A stretch of DNA of 23,534 nt from Clostridia bacterium. GTDB taxonomy: Bacteria > Bacillota > Clostridia > UBA1381. The notes beneath the pieces were generated by a model. It saw only the letters and a program-made list of their open reading frames with translations, ran no database searches and was not told where the DNA came from. A program made the position numbers and the translations under genes. Where the stretch lies: assembly GCA_900751885.1 (NCBI GenBank), contig CAADTH010000014.1, forward strand, positions 1 through 23,534, written 5' to 3'. Below, piece by piece: positions 8,162 through 15,369 of the stretch (its first letter is position 1; every line of letters begins with the position of its first letter).

Positions 8162-8245
8162 TCAGCTGCTGTGTCCATTCCCTCTGCTTGTCCAAACTGT
8201 TTTTTGGCAGAGCCTGCCGCGCATCTGCCTTTTTTTATCCTTCAT
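8162..8245 (-). CDS. very small ORF, unknown
   Basis: A 27-codon frame (MKDKKRQMRGRLCQKTVWTS and a short tail) follows GACGAGGATATATC and ends 15 bases before the 8146 start. It is very basic. It may be a leader peptide or chance; nothing else supports it. Confidence 0.25.
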   Translation of the reverse strand: MKDKKRQMRGRLCQKTVWTSRGNGHSS

Positions 8246-8302
8246 GATATATCCTCGTCTTTCAAAAATGTATCATAATGGTATGTGGTCAAACTATACC
8301 CT

Positions 8303-8476
8303 CTACAGTGTTTCGGAAAGTCCACAGCGCCCTGAATCCTCCACCCATTTTCTGCGCAAATGTTCTGTCCTTAGGTATCCGCGAAGCGATTCCCAGGTTT
8401 TTTCCCATCCATACATGTCCGCGAGCCGCATGAAATCATGCAGTTGATTTACTGTACACGAAGCCAGCTGTTTCAT
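8303..8476 (-). CDS. small early phage protein, unknown function
   Basis: A 57-residue protein (MKQLASCTVNQLHDFMRLAD ... CGLSETL) with a strong AGGAGGGAGAAT site before its ATG, 22 bases after the stop of the Cro-like gene. It has one likely helical segment and a Trp-rich middle (YGWEKTWESLRGYL). Its position in the early operon suggests a regulatory or replication accessory role; no family is recognised. Confidence 0.6.
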   Translation of the reverse strand: MKQLASCTVNQLHDFMRLADMYGWEKTWESLRGYLRTEHLRRKWVEDSGRCGLSETL

Positions 8477-8498
8477 ATTCTCCCTCCTGCCTGTTTCA

Positions 8499-8741
8499 CT
8501 ATGATATGCTTATATTCTCTTTTTTGTTCCATGACACCTGTTCCCACAATTTTTTAAACGGAATATCGGGAAATAAGCACTCATTGATTTTGATTGCCTC
8601 ATTGATGTCAAACGCAGTCGTACCTGCAATTTTTTTCCTTGTCGTGTCCTCATTTCTGTCAATACAGTCTGCAATATCCTTTACAGTGATAGTTCTGACT
8701 GCCATTTGTCCTACTAGATAAGGATAGATTGTCTTTAACAT
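8499..8741 (-). CDS. Cro-like small DNA-binding protein
   Basis: An 80-residue protein (MLKTIYPYLVGQMAVRTITV, then KDIADCIDRNEDTTRKKIAG) with a helix-turn-helix pattern in ITVKDIADCIDRNEDTTRKK. The site AGAAGGTGAAGCT precedes the ATG. It is the first gene of the leftward early operon and faces the CI-like repressor across a 164-base control region with two opposing promoters. Proteins of this size and place act as Cro, shutting off the repressor and tuning early transcription. Confidence 0.75.
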   Translation of the reverse strand: MLKTIYPYLVGQMAVRTITVKDIADCIDRNEDTTRKKIAGTTAFDINEAIKINECLFPDIPFKKLWEQVSWNKKENISIS

Positions 8742-8757
8742 AGCTTCACCTTCTTTG

Positions 8758-8846
8758 AACGATTTTTCGTTTTTTCCTCCTTCATTATAACCGTGTTTTC
8801 GTTTGTTGTCAATCTATTTTTCAAAATGTTTAAACGTATTTTCGTT
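8758..8846. promoter_or_regulatory. three operator-like sites in the lysogeny switch
   Basis: Three related 14-mers share TTTTCGTT at the right: AACGATTTTTCGTT (8758-8771, a perfect dyad), ACCGTGTTTTCGTT (8790-8803) and AACGTATTTTCGTT (8833-8846). The first lies in the Cro leader, the second fills the spacer of the Cro promoter, and the third lies just upstream of the repressor promoter. This spacing suits cooperative binding by the CI-like and Cro-like proteins. Confidence 0.65.
8784..8812 (-). promoter_or_regulatory. sigma-A type promoter for the leftward early operon
   Basis: Minus strand: TTGACA (8807-8812), a 17-base spacer, then TATAAT (8784-8789). Both boxes match consensus exactly. 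Transcription would start near 8777, ahead of the Cro-like gene. The second operator lies inside the spacer. Confidence 0.85.
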
Positions 8847-8854
8847 ATATACTC

Positions 8855-8883
8855 TTTACAAGTAACATATTACAGTGTATAAT
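8855..8883 (+). promoter_or_regulatory. sigma-A type promoter for the CI-like repressor
   Basis: TTTACA (8855-8860), a 17-base spacer and TATAAT (8878-8883). The -10 box overlaps the in-frame ATG at 8882, so that ATG cannot be the real start of the repressor. Confidence 0.85.
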
Positions 8884-8905
8884 GAAACAAAAGGAGGTCT
8901 TTCGA

Positions 8906-9289
8906 ATGGATTATGCGCATAATTTATCAGAAAACATAAAGCTGCTCATTGAGCAGTACGGTTTATCCATCAAACGATTGGCACAGCAAATTGGAATTCC
9001 CGCCTCTACTCTGACGGACGGACTAAAGAGTAAAAAAGGACTGCCAATTGAGACGGCAATCGCTATTTCAGATTATTTTGGATATGACGTGACGACGCTG
9101 TCTAAAAAAACTTCTGAAGAGCTTCTTCCATTATTAAACGAAAATTCGGCACAAAAAAAGGAGGACATCTCTTTGATGCCCTCTGATTTGGATATTGATT
9201 TGCTTCACAGAATCACCAAAATGGATGTGAAGGAAAAAAAATTGCTTCGCGTCGTCTTGGATGCAATTGTAGACACGGATACCGAATAA
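8906..9289 (+). CDS. CI-like phage repressor, XRE-family helix-turn-helix
   Basis: A 127-residue protein when started at MDYAHNLSENIKLLIEQYG, 7 bases after AAGGAGGT. Residues about 5-65 form an XRE-type helix-turn-helix (LSIKRLAQQIGIPASTLTDG), and the C-terminal part (MPSDLDIDLLHRITKMDVKE) is likely to mediate dimer formation. No protease-like domain is visible, so induction by RecA self-cleavage is unlikely from this protein alone. It is the only rightward gene of the prophage and is followed by a terminator at 9431-9459. Confidence 0.8.
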   Translation: MDYAHNLSENIKLLIEQYGLSIKRLAQQIGIPASTLTDGLKSKKGLPIETAIAISDYFGYDVTTLSKKTSEELLPLLNENSAQKKEDISLMPSDLDIDLLHRITKMDVKEKKLLRVVLDAIVDTDTE

Positions 9290-9430
9290 CTATTCTTTCA
9301 AACATACGAAAATAAATCTCTATTCCTCTTTTGGAGTATGACAAAGGAGTCTGCACATCGAATTTTGATATCAAATATTTTTTCAAACACATGTCTGCTG
9401 ATATTGATTGGACATTATTATCCTTCAAAA

Positions 9431-9459
9431 AACCAGAGCCGGTCGGCTCTGGTTTTTTT
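9431..9459 (+). terminator. rho-independent terminator of the repressor gene
   Basis: A perfect 10-bp stem AACCAGAGCC / GGCTCTGGTT with loop GGTC, ending in a T run (to 9459). It lies 140 bases after the repressor stop. Confidence 0.85.
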
Positions 9460-9490
9460 AGATTCACTTTGGACTCACATACTATACGTT

Positions 9491-9530
9491 ATAACAAAAT
9501 AGTTCAATTTTTTTGAATTTATTTTGTTAT
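9491..9530. repeat. inverted repeat overlapping the promoter of the large PPC gene
   Basis: ATAACAAAATAGTTCAA (9491-9507) pairs with TTGAATTTATTTTGTTAT (9513-9530) around a short T loop, with one bulge. The right arm includes the -35 box, so it may be an operator or an additional terminator. The rest of the 387-base gap 9290-9676 holds only the repressor terminator, this repeat and the promoter. Confidence 0.5.
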
Positions 9531-9540
9531 ATTGTATAAT
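9513..9540 (+). promoter_or_regulatory. sigma-A type promoter for the large PPC-domain gene
   Basis: TTGAAT (9513-9518), a 16-base spacer and TATAAT (9535-9540), giving a leader of about 130 bases before the GTG start at 9677. Confidence 0.6.
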
Positions 9541-9676
9541 ATACTGGGTATATATTACATAAAATAGGTTTTTTATTCTGTTTATCCTTTCTACAATATA
9601 ATTTCCATTCAAAAGGGGTGATTCCATTGTACTTCTTTCTATCACCTATCCACTCAACTATAAAGGAGGTATCCTC

Positions 9677-12600
9677 GTGTTACATCAACACACCAAAAAA
9701 ATCATTGCTGCTGTCTGCAGTCTTATGATGCTTTTTTCCACACTCGTAAGCGCGCAAACCATACCAGCTCAAGAGGACGTACAGCAAACCTCTTCAGACG
9801 AGATTAGAACAATGTCAGACCAAACCCAGCGTCTTTCCGCTGGTGGCAGCTTTGCAAATGCCACTCTCTTGACTCCGACGGGTAATCCGCCTTTTGTCAG
9901 TACAAGTGACGAGCTTACCAAGGTGGGCGATGAACATTATTACAAAATCAAATCATCCATCCCCTACGATGTCAGCTTTTATCTCGGTAACTTCCCAACG
10001 AATCAAACCTATGACCTCGATGTATATATTGAACATAATCTGGATGACCCTCTTGTCAGCGGCAAGCTCACCTCAAACAGCAGAGCAACAATGACCAGCC
10101 TTGTCATAGCCGCTAATGTAACCTACTACATCAAGGTCTCGGGTGACAGACCTGAAACCTCCAGCCCAAGCTATGACGGGTACCTATTGGAGCTTGATTA
10201 TGTGGCAGCCGATGAATATGAGCCAAACGACGGGAAGGTAGGCTGGGCGGAGGATTGGACTGATATCACACTCAAAAAAAAGGAGACAAAGGTTATTTCC
10301 GCCACCCTGCACGACTCTCAAGATGTAGATGTTTTTGAACTGACCTTATCCGAAGCGTGTGACGTCGCAGTCACACTCCAAAGCCCGGCAGGAAAAAGCT
10401 ATGCAGTTCAATTTGATGGGGAACAAATCCAATCAGGGCAAACAAAGAGCTTTACCGCGTCAGCTGGGGAATCTCATCGGATGATAGTCCATAACGGCGG
10501 TTCCGGCGGAAGTGTCAATGCAACATACACCCTTACCATTGCGACAAAGGCTGTAAACAACAATACAGAAAAAACAGCAAGAGCAGTACCATTAAATCAA
10601 GCCCAAAATCCAATTAAAACTACTGCTTATGCGATGTTGCACCTCAGCGCAGACGATTCCGTGAAATATTTTAAGGTCTCCTTTACTCAGCCTGCACTTG
10701 CTAAATTCTTTCTTGACAAGCCTGCAGACACTGAGGAATATGAGATGGTTGTATACAACAGCTCAAAAACCTATTCTCTCGTAAACAATGGAAGCCTAAA
10801 TCCTACTATCCGCCTTCAGGTAGATACCGGCGATGCTTTCTTTATTAAGGTCACTTCGAAAAGTGGGAAATACGATGTGGCAGATATCAGCTCCAGCGTA
10901 AGCGTTACCGCATACAACTTTAACGGCAATCAAAATAATGCTAATAAAGCACATGCGATTGATATGTCTAGCGACTTAAAAACGACAAATACATACGAGC
11001 TTGACGCAACAATTTTTGGTGATTGGATTGGCTTTGAGAATCAGTATGAACAGGACTGGTTCAAATTGACCTATGACAAAAACGCAGATTTGAACCTTAA
11101 CCTCTCTTGCCCTTATTCCTCCAAAAATCAATATACCGTCACTCTATACGATGCCACCGGTACTACTGCGCTGAAGACCGCTGAAAGACCAATCGGTGAC
11201 AGAAAGGCAACCGCTGACTTATCCTATTCAATTGAAGCAAACAAGACCTATTATGTGTGTGTGACCTCCAATGAAATCGGTGAATTCGAGGAAGAATACA
11301 CCCTCAAAGCAACCGTAACACCAGCCGTCACACCAACTGTGACGCCGGATGCCAACGAACCGAATGACACTCTTGCACAGGCAACCGATACATCAAGAGA
11401 GTTGAACAAAAACCCAAGTTATCAATATGGAAGCTATAGCACAACAGGAAATTTCCACAGCAGTACAGACCAGGATTGGTATAAAATCAAATACAACAAA
11501 AATGCAACCATCACTTTCAGTGTCCGCAATATCACAGGAAAAACCGCGATGTCCCTGTATGACGCAAATGGCACACCTCTTCAGCTCAATGCGGACAAAA
11601 AAATCACAGTCAATGCAGGCGATATTTACTATATCTGCCTCGAGCCAGACAGCACAAGCGACTACTACGCGGAATACGATTTTGATGTGAGAGCAGATAT
11701 GCTGAACAATGAAATGCAGTATGCGTATTTTTGCGACGTATACGGACCAGGCGACTGGGAAATATTCTCACCAGGCTGGTACTATGTTAATTATAGTGGA
11801 ACTTTGAGCAGTGACACAAAAACTTATCTGTATCTGGGCGATGAAGTGTATGACAAATATGGAAACCGATGTGAAGTAAAGCAAGGGCGTACCTTTATAA
11901 CCCCAAACAAGTCATACTATTTTTATGTCGAATATGCCGACACACAAGACCATGTTGTAGGTCTCAATTCCTTTTTCTGTGACAGCACGGAACCAAATGA
12001 CACGCTAGAGGAAGCGTACTCACTCGGAACAGTGTCATTCACCAATTATCGCGGATTCGATAGCTCCATCACGAATGGCTATACCGCTACACAATCCGAC
12101 CAGGATTTCTACCGCGTCGAAGTTGGAGAATCTGGAAACGTCAAATTCCGAATTGATGGCATTCCAGACTATGCTGACACCTCAGAAATTGCAGTATACG
12201 ATCATCAGGGTACACTTCTCACCTCTTCTACCATTGATCAAAGCGGTGAAGTAATTGTTTCCGCCCAAAAAGGAAATACCCTCTACTTTAAAATTACGAG
12301 TGATGATGCAGGTAACTTCTCCTATCATCTGGGCGTGTCTATGGTATCCGGCACAGACTACTCCATCTTTGACAACACTTTCGAGGATGGTGACAGCTCC
12401 GCGTGGAAGGACACCACCGGGCGGGGTGCAAAGGCAATCAAGCAGGAGGAGTCAGGCAACAGCTATCTTGAAATGACCTGCACAGGCAATCAGTATTATA
12501 ACTTCAGATGCCTGGATAAAAACATTTCCGGAAAGATTGTCTTTGAAACTGACATCAAATTTACTGAAAACGACATGGAGCTTCAAATGCGCGACGTTAT

Positions 12601-12943
12601 AAACAACGGCGCACAGGGCTTTACCATGGCAGCCAGAATCAAAAAATACGCGTACTATATTCAGTATTTCTCTGATGGAAGCTACCAAAAGCTGCTCACC
12701 CCTTCCGGCAGTTGGCTCCAGCTAAAGGACGTGTCAAAATGGTACACCCTCAAAATGGAGCTTGACACAGACAGCAATACACAGAGCATTTACCTGTCGG
12801 AGCGAGATACGGGTACGGTTGTCGGACTGGCAGAAAACATTCCTCTAAACAGCCCGGTCCATAAAATCAATTCGGTTGCCCTCTCGTCCACAGACACCCT
12901 GTGTATCGACAATGCACGCCTTACCTTACCTTCCTCCTTCTGA
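9677..12943 (+). CDS. large secreted protein with PPC-like domains and a C-terminal jelly-roll-like domain
   Basis: 1088 residues from a GTG at 9677, preceded by AAAGGAGGT. A signal peptide is clear: KK, a hydrophobic core (IIAAVCSLMMLFSTLVSA), then a likely cut after SAQ. At least four segments carry marks of bacterial pre-peptidase C-terminal (PPC) domains, an E-P-N-D start and a later D-x-D/D-Q-D-W/F-Y-K strand: near residues 182 (YEPNDG), 450 (YEQDWFKLTY), 560 (ANEPNDTLAQA, then DQDWYKIKY) and 772 (STEPNDTLEEA, then DQDFYRVEV). A Pro-Thr linker (TPAVTPTVTPDANEPND) precedes one of them. The last 190 residues (from about FDNTFEDGDSSAW) look like a concanavalin/LamG-like fold. No protease domain or dockerin is present. 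PPC domains usually flank extracellular peptidases; a stand-alone chain may bind surfaces or partners. It converges on the protease gene. Confidence 0.75.
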   Translation: MLHQHTKKIIAAVCSLMMLFSTLVSAQTIPAQEDVQQTSSDEIRTMSDQTQRLSAGGSFANATLLTPTGNPPFVSTSDELTKVGDEHYYKIKSSIPYDVSFYLGNFPTNQTYDLDVYIEHNLDDPLVSGKLTSNSRATMTSLVIAANVTYYIKVSGDRPETSSPSYDGYLLELDYVAADEYEPNDGKVGWAEDWTDITLKKKETKVISATLHDSQDVDVFELTLSEACDVAVTLQSPAGKSYAVQFDGEQIQSGQTKSFTASAGESHRMIVHNGGSGGSVNATYTLTIATKAVNNNTEKTARAVPLNQAQNPIKTTAYAMLHLSADDSVKYFKVSFTQPALAKFFLDKPADTEEYEMVVYNSSKTYSLVNNGSLNPTIRLQVDTGDAFFIKVTSKSGKYDVADISSSVSVTAYNFNGNQNNANKAHAIDMSSDLKTTNTYELDATIFGDWIGFENQYEQDWFKLTYDKNADLNLNLSCPYSSKNQYTVTLYDATGTTALKTAERPIGDRKATADLSYSIEANKTYYVCVTSNEIGEFEEEYTLKATVTPAVTPTVTPDANEPNDTLAQATDTSRELNKNPSYQYGSYSTTGNFHSSTDQDWYKIKYNKNATITFSVRNITGKTAMSLYDANGTPLQLNADKKITVNAGDIYYICLEPDSTSDYYAEYDFDVRADMLNNEMQYAYFCDVYGPGDWEIFSPGWYYVNYSGTLSSDTKTYLYLGDEVYDKYGNRCEVKQGRTFITPNKSYYFYVEYADTQDHVVGLNSFFCDSTEPNDTLEEAYSLGTVSFTNYRGFDSSITNGYTATQSDQDFYRVEVGESGNVKFRIDGIPDYADTSEIAVYDHQGTLLTSSTIDQSGEVIVSAQKGNTLYFKITSDDAGNFSYHLGVSMVSGTDYSIFDNTFEDGDSSAWKDTTGRGAKAIKQEESGNSYLEMTCTGNQYYNFRCLDKNISGKIVFETDIKFTENDMELQMRDVINNGAQGFTMAARIKKYAYYIQYFSDGSYQKLLTPSGSWLQLKDVSKWYTLKMELDTDSNTQSIYLSERDTGTVVGLAENIPLNSPVHKINSVALSSTDTLCIDNARLTLPSSF

Positions 12944-13010
12944 TTGCAGGAAATAAAGAGGATGTATGATACAGAGGTGTGTGTGCAATAAGTATCATTC
13001 CCTTAGATTA

Positions 13011-13046
13011 AAAACCCGGGACAGAAATATTTCTGTCCCGGGTTTT
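13011..13046. terminator. bidirectional terminator between converging genes
   Basis: A perfect 36-base palindrome with 18-base arms (AAAACCCGGGACAGAAAT and its complement) lies between the ends of the plus-strand PPC gene and the minus-strand protease gene. A and T runs at its two ends make it work in both directions. Confidence 0.9.
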
Positions 13047-13059
13047 CTTGCTTGTTTTA

Positions 13060-15180
13060 CTAGAGAAAAACGACTGTGTTTCCTGCTGGAAATTCTGTTT
13101 TTTGTTCTAGAACATATTGTTTGATTCGTTCTGCATCGCTACCATTAATATACCCATTACCATCTACATCTGCCAACACTTTTTGTTGCGGCGTCAATTT
13201 TTTATATCCTAAATCATAATCTATAATCATTGAAGCATCCAATATATCAATATTTCCATCTTGATTCACATCGCCCATATTTTTTCTTATCGTTTTAGAT
13301 GGCTTTTCCCATTTACTAGTTCTATAAAAAACCTTTATCTTTTGTCCGGGAAATTCTGTGATGCTTTCCATTGCATAGTTTGTAATCATTTGTGCATCAT
13401 TGGATGTTACAATATTATCTCTATCTACATCCGCCAATATTTTTTGTTCTTGTGTAATTACCTTGCGTCCTGCCAGATATCCAGAAATAGCCGAAGCATC
13501 CAATATATCAATACTTCCATCTTGATTTACATCACCATAATGGAAACATTCTACGCTAATCGTTGACCAATCACTTTTTTGATTTGTCCTGCTATTGATT
13601 GACTGAATTTTAATATTATATTTTTTAATTCCCTTATCATCGTATGCAGGAAATACATAGTATCGATTGTGTGTTGTTTTTGTCTCTTCCCCATCATTAA
13701 TGCTAATTTCAAACTTATCTGCATCTTTTCTTGCTGACCATCTCAGAATATATTTTGAGTTTTCATAAGAGAGCTTTATCTTCTCCGGCGCAAATCCAGG
13801 CATAAACAGTGCATTATACACATTCAGCCTTCCGCCTGTCGACACCTTCCCTTCCAGCGCAGGCGTCCGGATGGCACCGTTTAATATCCTCTGCTTGATT
13901 TGTATCGGCGATAAATCAGGCTCATATGCCTTCAACAGAGCCGCCGCTCCTGCCACATGCGGCGTCGCCATAGACGTCCCGGATTTGTATCCATATTCAT
14001 TGTTTGGCAGACAGCTGTATACACCTGTCCCCGGTGCTCCAATATCCACACTTACCTCGTCATAATTTGAAAAATAGGAGAGCGCATTCTTTTTATCAAT
14101 CGAAGCAACCGAGATAATATTGTCAAGGTCATATCCCGCCGGATACCATGCTCCATTTTCTCCATCATTTCCGGCACACGCGATAAATAAACCATTATAT
14201 GCCTGAATCGCTGTACTAAGCCCAATAAAAAGTCCATATCCTCCCCAGCTTGCGCTGATAATCGGAATATTCATCCGATTCGCATAATCAACCGCTTTGA
14301 TTCCAGCGGACACAGAAAGCTTATTGTTTTCATCCGCCATCCTCAGCGCCGCCAGCTTCACATTCCAGCACACTCCCACTGTCCCAATGCCATTGTCGCC
14401 AACCGCACCGATGATGCCCGCGCAGTGCGTGCCATGCCCCTGTGCGTCAATGGGATCATTGGTGTTTCTTCCAAAATCCCATCCATATACATCATCCACA
14501 TACCCATTGCCATCGTCATCAACGCCATTGCCGGGAATCTCCCCCGGATTGTTCCACATGTTTGCCGCCAAATCCTCGTGGTTGTAGTCGATTCCGGTAT
14601 CAATGACTGCTACGACCACCTCATTTGAACCGGTACATTCATCCCACACCATCGGCGCACTGATGTTCTCCATCCCATAGAGCAGTCCATAGTCTGGGTC
14701 GTTTGGTACCGTATCCGCCAGCGTATAATATCCGCTTGGCTCTGCAAAGGCAACATTGGGATTTTGCTCGAGTACCTCTATGGCATCCAACACGTCCTGT
14801 TTTTCCTGTCCCTCAATCTGTATCTCCGCCAGTCCGCTCAAGCGTTCATTGCGTGCGTAAGGCTGATTTTGGCTTCCAGAAAAGCGCATTAAAATTTCCG
14901 CTCCAGTGATTCGAACCGCATCTGTCCCATATACCTGCACGCCGGAAGCCTGCATCTCCTGGCACAACGCTTCATCACTCATGCCATCGAGCGCTTGCAT
15001 TGGCACCTCGCTGTTTTTCAGCCCGACAATCACCTTTCCGACCTCAAAATCGCCGTAATCCGCCGCTTCCATCTGCTGATTCTCAGCGGCAGAAAATACC
15101 CCCTGCCCAGCAGTCATCAGCATTCCCATTGCCATACACACAGCCAGCATTTGTTGCACTAATTTTTTTACCTTCATCAT
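13060..15180 (-). CDS. secreted subtilisin-like serine protease with tandem dockerins
   Basis: 706 residues. A signal peptide (KKLVQQMLAVCMAMGMLMTA) is followed by a propeptide to about residue 160. The S8 catalytic domain has Asp194 in VVVAVIDTGID, His249 in GHGTHCAGIIGA, Asn338 in CAGND and Ser403 in GTSMATPHVAGA, so the triad is complete. It may also bind Ca at NPGEIPGNGVDDDGNGYVDD. An Ig/FN3-like domain (about 465-545) leads to two dockerins: DVNQDGSIDILD with DVDRDNIVTSND, and DVNQDGNIDILD with DVDGNGYINGSD. They are joined by a linker with FYRTSKWEKPSKT, and the chain ends EFPAGNTVVFL. Dockerins normally anchor enzymes to cohesins of a cellulosome-like scaffold or the cell wall. Two ATGs (15180 and 15177) follow GGAGGGTGA; the second is better spaced. 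The start of a tandem-dockerin unit is shared with the gene at 17199-18422. Confidence 0.9.
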   Translation of the reverse strand: MMKVKKLVQQMLAVCMAMGMLMTAGQGVFSAAENQQMEAADYGDFEVGKVIVGLKNSEVPMQALDGMSDEALCQEMQASGVQVYGTDAVRITGAEILMRFSGSQNQPYARNERLSGLAEIQIEGQEKQDVLDAIEVLEQNPNVAFAEPSGYYTLADTVPNDPDYGLLYGMENISAPMVWDECTGSNEVVVAVIDTGIDYNHEDLAANMWNNPGEIPGNGVDDDGNGYVDDVYGWDFGRNTNDPIDAQGHGTHCAGIIGAVGDNGIGTVGVCWNVKLAALRMADENNKLSVSAGIKAVDYANRMNIPIISASWGGYGLFIGLSTAIQAYNGLFIACAGNDGENGAWYPAGYDLDNIISVASIDKKNALSYFSNYDEVSVDIGAPGTGVYSCLPNNEYGYKSGTSMATPHVAGAAALLKAYEPDLSPIQIKQRILNGAIRTPALEGKVSTGGRLNVYNALFMPGFAPEKIKLSYENSKYILRWSARKDADKFEISINDGEETKTTHNRYYVFPAYDDKGIKKYNIKIQSINSRTNQKSDWSTISVECFHYGDVNQDGSIDILDASAISGYLAGRKVITQEQKILADVDRDNIVTSNDAQMITNYAMESITEFPGQKIKVFYRTSKWEKPSKTIRKNMGDVNQDGNIDILDASMIIDYDLGYKKLTPQQKVLADVDGNGYINGSDAERIKQYVLEQKTEFPAGNTVVFL

Positions 15181-15235
15181 TCACCCTCCTAATCCACTGT
15201 TTCTTTTTTGTTATGATATGGATATACCTACATTT

Positions 15236-15264
15236 ATGATATCTTACAGATTACCCTTTGTCTA
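15236..15264 (-). promoter_or_regulatory. promoter for the protease gene
   Basis: Minus strand: TAGACA (15259-15264), a 17-base spacer, TATCAT (15236-15241). Transcription would start about 50 bases before the ATG. Confidence 0.55.
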
Positions 15265-15320
15265 CCTTTTTAGACATTGTTTTGACTTCAGATTGACATT
15301 ATTTCTCTCCGGATGCATCT

Positions 15321-15349
15321 GGAAAAAGCACCAAAAAAGGTGCTTTTCC
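15321..15349 (-). terminator. terminator after the YadA-like tail gene
   Basis: GGAAAAAGCACC and GGTGCTTTTCC pair around AAAAAA, followed on the minus strand by C and T residues. The same GCACC/GGTGC core recurs at 22106-22129 after the other fibre gene. Confidence 0.65.
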
Positions 15350-15369
15350 AACATTGCGAATTCTCTGTC

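Noticed and set aside
8882..8908. ATG at 8882 as start of the repressor
   Set aside because: It overlaps the -10 box; the ATG at 8906 follows AAGGAGGT.
9460..9500. Attachment site at the right end of the prophage
   Set aside because: No matching direct repeat was found on the other side and no integrase is present.
9331..9516. 61-codon plus-strand frame after the repressor
   Set aside because: It starts with TTG without a ribosome site and runs through the terminator and promoter dyad.
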